Assembly (NCBI GenBank): GCA_964472565.1
Contig: CAYYNB010000139.1
Location: 1 to 16,497 of the forward strand
DNA length: 16,497 nt
Source: DATAMF01 sp964472565
GTDB taxonomy: Bacteria > Chloroflexota > Anaerolineae > Aggregatilineales > Aggregatilineaceae
Direction of reading: 5' to 3'
Of this stretch, positions 13,530 through 16,497 are shown piece after piece; the first letter of the stretch is position 1; each line of letters starts with the position of its first letter. The translations under genes and the position numbers were made by a program. Below the pieces are notes generated by a model, which saw nothing but the letters and a program-made list of their open reading frames with translations, made no database searches and was not told the origin of the DNA.

Positions 13530-14522
13530 ATGCAAATCATTCCCTTTTCTTCCGATCTCATTCCCCAGGCGGCGGAACTCCTCGCCCAGCGCCACCAGCG
13601 TGATCGCGCGGCGCTGCCCGATCTGCCGCCCCGTTTTGAAGACCCCGCCCACGCCGGCACCGCCCTGGAAGCGGCCATGCAGAAGCCGCATTTTTCAGGG
13701 GTGGCCGCGCTGCGCAATGGTCATCTGGCCGCCTATCTGCTCGGCGACATGGTGCTGGATGCGCTGTGGGGCCGTTCCGCCTGGATTCGTCCGGTGGGCC
13801 TCGGTCTGGCCGCTGATCAAAGTGGCGAACTGCTGCGCCATCTTTATGCCGAACTCGGCGCGCGCTGGGTGGCGGCGGGGTGTTTTGCCCATTTCGCCGT
13901 GATCCCGGTGGCCGATCCCGGTCTGGTTCATCTCTGGTTTTCGCTCAGTTTTGGCATCGAACAGGTGCATGCCCTGCTCAACCTGAAATCGTTCGACCTG
14001 GACGCCTCCGCGCCCACGCTGCCGCCCGGCATCGAAATTCGCCGCGCCGTTCCCGCTGATAGTCCGCTGCTGGCCGAATTTTCCGATGTAATCTGGCGGC
14101 ACCAGATCGAAGCGCCCGTCTGGGGCATCCATCTCCCCGAATCCGACGAGCGCGACGGCTGGGCCGAACTGCCCACCGATCCGGGAGTCCTGCTGTGGTT
14201 GGCCTTCCAGGGCCGTGATCTGGTCGGCACGCAGGGCTACTGGCCTGCCGATCCACCCCCCGACAATATCCTGTTTCCTGACCACTGTGCCCATATGTCC
14301 GTCGCGGGTACCCGCCCCTCCCATCGCGGCCAGGGCATCACCCGCGCCCTGACTCGCTATGGCCTCGCGCAGGCCAGAATCAACGGCTACCAGTATGTGG
14401 AAACCGACTGGCGCAGCACCAATCTATTGGCCTCGCAGGTGTGGCCGCGCCAGGGTTTTCGCCCGGTGGCCTATCGTCTCGTCCGCCGTATCGATCCCCG
14501 CATTACCTGGGCCAGAGGCTGA
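13530..14522 (+). CDS. Tandem GNAT-family N-acetyltransferase
   Basis: 330 residues from an ATG three bases after the feoB stop. Two GNAT-like halves are visible. The N-terminal half (1-155) is degenerate. The C-terminal half (168-322) has the acetyl-CoA loop HRGQGI in AGTRPSHRGQGITRAL (259-274) and the late motif ETDWRSTNLLASQVWPRQGFRPV (291-313). The acceptor substrate is unknown. Its place between feoB and the FeoC-like gene, with tight spacing on both sides, means it is co-transcribed with iron uptake. It could acetylate a metabolite or protein linked to iron, or simply be carried along. Confidence 0.85.
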   Translation: MQIIPFSSDLIPQAAELLAQRHQRDRAALPDLPPRFEDPAHAGTALEAAMQKPHFSGVAALRNGHLAAYLLGDMVLDALWGRSAWIRPVGLGLAADQSGELLRHLYAELGARWVAAGCFAHFAVIPVADPGLVHLWFSLSFGIEQVHALLNLKSFDLDASAPTLPPGIEIRRAVPADSPLLAEFSDVIWRHQIEAPVWGIHLPESDERDGWAELPTDPGVLLWLAFQGRDLVGTQGYWPADPPPDNILFPDHCAHMSVAGTRPSHRGQGITRALTRYGLAQARINGYQYVETDWRSTNLLASQVWPRQGFRPVAYRLVRRIDPRITWARG

Positions 14523-14529
14523 TCCAACC

Positions 14530-14832
14530 ATGACCACCACCTTACGCCGTGTGCTGCAAGCCTTTGAAGAAGCGCAGTGTACTGTTCGCCTGGACCTTCT
14601 CAGCCGCCAACTGAACCTTGACCCCACCACCCTGGACAGCATGATTCAATATTGGGTGCGCAAAGGCCAGATTCAGGAAGTCGAAGATATGCCGGACAAC
14701 TGCAACACCTGCCATGTGAGCGGCTGTCCGTTCATCCTGAAAATGCCCAAGCGCTACACCCTCGTGCAGCGTGCCGCTGGTCAGCCAACCATCGATCAAC
14801 CGTCCATTGAGCTTTCTGCTTCCCGCTTATAA
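14530..14832 (+). CDS. FeoC-like winged-helix protein with cysteine motif
   Basis: 100 residues from the ATG at 14530, eight bases after the GNAT stop; there is no strong ribosome binding site. Residues 4-52 (LRRVLQAFEEAQCTVRLDLLSRQLNLDPTTLDSMIQYWVRKGQIQEV) form a winged helix as in FeoC and related small regulators. CNTCHVSGC (C58, C61, C66) sits in the wing region where FeoC binds a labile Fe-S cluster. FeoC interacts with FeoB and can shield it from proteolysis in enteric bacteria. Operon position and cysteines support a FeoC role. The spacing of the cysteines differs from enteric FeoC, so orthology is likely but not certain. Confidence 0.78.
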   Translation: MTTTLRRVLQAFEEAQCTVRLDLLSRQLNLDPTTLDSMIQYWVRKGQIQEVEDMPDNCNTCHVSGCPFILKMPKRYTLVQRAAGQPTIDQPSIELSASRL

Positions 14833-14833
14833 T
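14807..14833 (+). promoter_or_regulatory. Possible promoter for the secreted protein at 14892
   Basis: TTGAGC (14807-14812), 15 bp, then TATAAT (14828-14833), overlapping the end of the FeoC-like gene. The -10 is consensus but the spacer is short. AGGAGG at 14881-14886 follows as the ribosome binding site of the gene at 14892. Confidence 0.42.
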
Positions 14834-14891
14834 CTAATCATGCCCCGCGCGCGGAGAGGGGATACTGATTTATAGCGAGCAGGAGGACTCT

Positions 14892-15779
14892 ATGTTCCGT
14901 AAACTCATCCTGTTTTGGGGCCTTCTGGTCGCCGGACTATTCACCCTCCAGCCCGCGCGGATCGCATCTCCGGCTCTGACCCCGACCCCACCGGAAGATC
15001 GGCTGGCGCTGCAAGTCCAGCAGGACATCAGCGAATTTCCCGCCTCTCGAAATCATGACGAGTTATGTCAGAATCAGGCTGCTGTCCAACAGGCCCAGCT
15101 CCGCACCCTGGCGCATCTGATCAGTTCCCCCGACGCCCAATCCCGCACCCTGTCCGATCTCGCCGCCATTTATGAGGCCAATTCGGGCTATGCCGTCGAA
15201 TTTCTGGCGGGCGGGGCGGATGAGGTGCTGGCCTTCTGGTATCCGCTGCGCTGTTTCCCGCCTTCACATGGCATTCCCGGCACGATGCACTATGTGATCA
15301 GCCGCTCCGGTGCAGCCTGGGCGGTGGGCTGGCGGCTCACCGCTATGCAGTGGGTGGGGGATCGCTGGATCGCCCGTTACAATCCCACCGAACTTTCCTA
15401 TGCTGCTGCGCCTTCGGCCCTCGTCCATATCGAACAGCAGGACGGCGCGTGGATCAACTGGTCTTATATTGCCTTTCCACCCGAATCCGCCTCATTCCAT
15501 TCGTCGATCCGGCTGGAAAACATCACAGCGGATCGCTGGCAGGTGGTGCTGTCGTTTGCCCGCTACAATCTGACACCCCCCTGTGATTTTGTCGGCGAGA
15601 TCGACTTTTATTCCAGCATTCAAACCGTCGAACGCGCTTACCAGTGGGACGGCGCAGCTTATACCCCGCTGGGCGACGAGGCGATCATCAGCACATCGGT
15701 TTTTATCCGTCTTCCCGATGCGCGTTGGGGTGAAACGTACCAGGAGCTTGGCGGCTGGGGGGACTACTGTTCTCAATAG
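14892..15779 (+). CDS. Secreted protein of unknown function
   Basis: 295 residues from an ATG with a strong AGGAGG upstream. MFRKLILFWGLLVAGLFTLQPARIASPA is a signal peptide, followed by a Thr/Pro stretch (LTPTPPEDR). The mature part mixes helices (48-95, with DHELCQNQAAVQQAQLRTLAHLI-like content) and strands rich in Trp and Tyr (WAVGWRLTAMQWVGDRWIARYNP; YQWDGAAYTPLGD). Single cysteines at the ends (in LCQNQ, LRCFPP, PPCDF and DYCSQ) could form disulphides. There is no lipobox or membrane anchor. The late strand-and-turn pattern suggests a beta-rich module. I do not recognise a family. It may be read from its own promoter or by read-through from feo. Confidence 0.68.
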   Translation: MFRKLILFWGLLVAGLFTLQPARIASPALTPTPPEDRLALQVQQDISEFPASRNHDELCQNQAAVQQAQLRTLAHLISSPDAQSRTLSDLAAIYEANSGYAVEFLAGGADEVLAFWYPLRCFPPSHGIPGTMHYVISRSGAAWAVGWRLTAMQWVGDRWIARYNPTELSYAAAPSALVHIEQQDGAWINWSYIAFPPESASFHSSIRLENITADRWQVVLSFARYNLTPPCDFVGEIDFYSSIQTVERAYQWDGAAYTPLGDEAIISTSVFIRLPDARWGETYQELGGWGDYCSQ

Positions 15780-15854
15780 TATTTCGTGTAGTCATTAAAA
15801 ACTGCATCAAAAACCACTTTTTCTATTTTCGGCCTCAAAGCCCGATTCGATTTT

Positions 15855-15894
15855 CCCCTCGCCAGCTTGACTGGAGAGCGGGCAGGGGGTGAGG
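15855..15894. repeat. REP-like hairpin, copy 1
   Basis: CCCCTCGCCAG...CTGGAGAGCGGG...CAGGGGGTGAGG. The order of stem, short loop, stem, then GGGGGTGAGG tail is shared with 15967-16011. This copy has a less perfect stem. It is translated by chance into Pro/Leu-rich minus-strand frames that are not genes. Confidence 0.62.
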
Positions 15895-15966
15895 TTTGCT
15901 TTCCGCCCGCCCGCCGAATTTCCGCACCAGCGGGGTGATTTTCCCTCCCGTGCCCTGCCCGCTTTT

Positions 15967-16011
15967 CCCCCTCTTCCAACTCGGTTGGAGAGGGGGACCG
16001 AGGGGGTGAGG
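15967..16011. repeat. REP-like hairpin, copy 2
   Basis: CCCCCTCT (15967-15974) pairs with AGAGGGGG (15989-15996) and CCAAC (15976-15980) with GTTGG (15984-15988), with one bulged T. The GGGGGTGAGG tail follows, as in copy 1 113 bp upstream. Together they are a pair of mobile or dispersed hairpin repeats in the intergenic stretch after the secreted-protein gene. Confidence 0.66.
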
Positions 16012-16026
16012 TTCCGTAACCCATCC

Positions 16027-16107
16027 ATTATTAACCATCGAAGTTAGCCATCCAAGTTAACCATCCACGACCATGACATTTTCGAACATTCGTGCTGTTC
16101 TGATCCT
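16027..16107. repeat. Dispersed repeat, copy B, with internal tandem units
   Basis: This is the second copy of the element at 1225-1286. Here CCATCGAAGTTAG, CCATCCAAGTTAA and CCATCCACGACC (from 16035, 16048 and 16061) form a 13-bp tandem, followed by ACCATGACA, CGAACATTCGTGCT and ATCCT as in copy A. The remaining bases to 16258 hold a 7-bp stem (16155-16161 with 16175-16181) and no gene. Confidence 0.6.
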
Positions 16108-16258
16108 AGAGGAGGCGCACCGTCCAATCCCGTTCCGCGCCAGCGCCGGACTTTTTGGCAGAAAATACCACTTCCTGCCAACATCTCCACCCGGTTTTCC
16201 CCTCAAATCGACCCCAATCAGAGTGCCAAGGGGAGGAGGGGGTGTTTTCCTCAATTCC

Positions 16259-16274
16259 ATCAATGATCATTGAT
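16259..16274. promoter_or_regulatory. 16-bp perfect palindrome, candidate operator
   Basis: ATCAATGATCATTGAT equals its own reverse complement. It lies about 60 bp upstream of the -10 of the last gene. TGATC recurs nearby (16271-16275 and 16281-16286). It may be an operator or activator site for the gene at 16377. Confidence 0.42.
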
Positions 16275-16332
16275 CTTTTGTTGATCTCTGTTCTCCTTCC
16301 TCCGACCCATTTTTCTGTCCGCCGACTAAGCG

Positions 16333-16338
16333 TATAAT
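16333..16338 (+). promoter_or_regulatory. -10 element for the last gene
   Basis: A consensus TATAAT lies 39 bp before the chosen start codon of the partial gene. No good -35 is seen 17 bp upstream, which would fit an activator bound at the palindrome further up. Confidence 0.45.
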
Positions 16339-16376
16339 AAAACCCTACGCGCCATGTTGGAGAGATGGAGTCTGTC

Positions 16377-16497
16377 ATGCCGGATTCAAGTGGGTTTCTG
16401 CTGTCCAACGAACGGGAAGTATTGCTGCGCCGTTATGCGCCTGTCCTGGTCCTGTTCCCCGAAAAGGCTAACCAGGCTCCTTATCCCGATGACGGGG
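16377..16497 (+). CDS. N-terminal fragment of an uncharacterised protein
   Basis: An open frame runs to the right edge from the ATG at 16377 (GGAG six bases upstream); an in-frame ATG at 16365 is less well placed. The 40 visible residues read MPDSSGFLLSNEREVLLRR, then YAPVLVLFPE and KANQAPYPDDG. There is no signal peptide. The phrase 'YAPVL.LFPE...YP' may be the start of a Vps62-like or related domain, but too little is visible to assign it. A TATAAT lies upstream. Confidence 0.6.
   Translation, partial: MPDSSGFLLSNEREVLLRRYAPVLVLFPEKANQAPYPDDG

Noticed and set aside
15773..16038. Overlapping minus-strand ORFs of 67-83 codons
   Set aside because: They read through the REP-like hairpins, giving the Pro/Leu-rich peptides typical of such repeats in any frame.
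1..16497. tRNA, rRNA, insertion sequences
   Set aside because: I looked on both strands for cloverleaf ends, rRNA-like blocks and transposase motifs and saw none; a short tRNA could still be missed without a tool.

Overview
The window is GC-rich chromosomal or large-replicon DNA from a bacterium. The best guess is a member of the Chloroflexota (Anaerolineae-like). This rests on general gene style, a DnaA-domain-bearing initiator-like protein, and hairpin repeats of the 'CCCCTC...GAGGGGG...GTGAGG' and 'GGGGCAGGT...ACCTGCCCC' kinds that I associate with such genomes. No rRNA or ribosomal marker is present, so the taxonomy is an inference.

Region 1 (1-5390) looks like a replication/partition module. 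On the minus strand, in transcription order, lie an ExeA/TniB-like AAA+ ATPase (2777-1887), a small protein with an AT-hook-like segment and two ribbon-helix-helix-like stretches (1870-1322), a cysteine-rich DUF3795-type protein (1130-744) and a ParA ATPase that runs off the left edge (706-1). On the plus strand lies a 717-residue initiator-like protein (3195-5348) with two related winged-helix-like segments at its N-terminal side and a DnaA domain I at its C-terminus. Its gene carries five iteron-like DNA repeats in the linker-coding part. The 390-bp divergent region between the ATPase and the initiator gene holds a plus-strand promoter with a palindromic operator over its -10. It also holds a near-consensus minus-strand promoter for a candidate ~145-nt antisense RNA that ends in a 15-bp hairpin, and a hairpin that would hide the initiator's ribosome binding site. 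The layout recalls iteron and antisense-RNA controlled plasmid replicons. I read it as a plasmid-type or secondary-origin module, resident or integrated.

Region 2 (5400-10800) is ordinary accessory and housekeeping content: a lone GAF-domain protein, a small protein of unknown family, a secreted glycoside-hydrolase-like protein, a secreted SH3-like protein, a serine/threonine dehydratase of the animal SDS/SDSL type, and a FlaR-like P-loop kinase. A REP-like double hairpin lies at 8312-8368.

Region 3 (10870-14832) is a ferrous-iron uptake operon with the order feoA, the FeoB G domain, the FeoB membrane part, a tandem GNAT acetyltransferase, and a FeoC-like winged-helix protein. FeoB is cleanly split into two genes. 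FeoA, FeoB-N and the FeoC-like protein all carry cysteine clusters.

Region 4 (14890-16497) holds a secreted protein of unknown function, then about 600 bp of non-coding DNA. That DNA has two REP-like hairpins, a short tandem repeat that recurs at 1225-1286, and a 16-bp palindrome. The window ends in the start of a further plus-strand gene.
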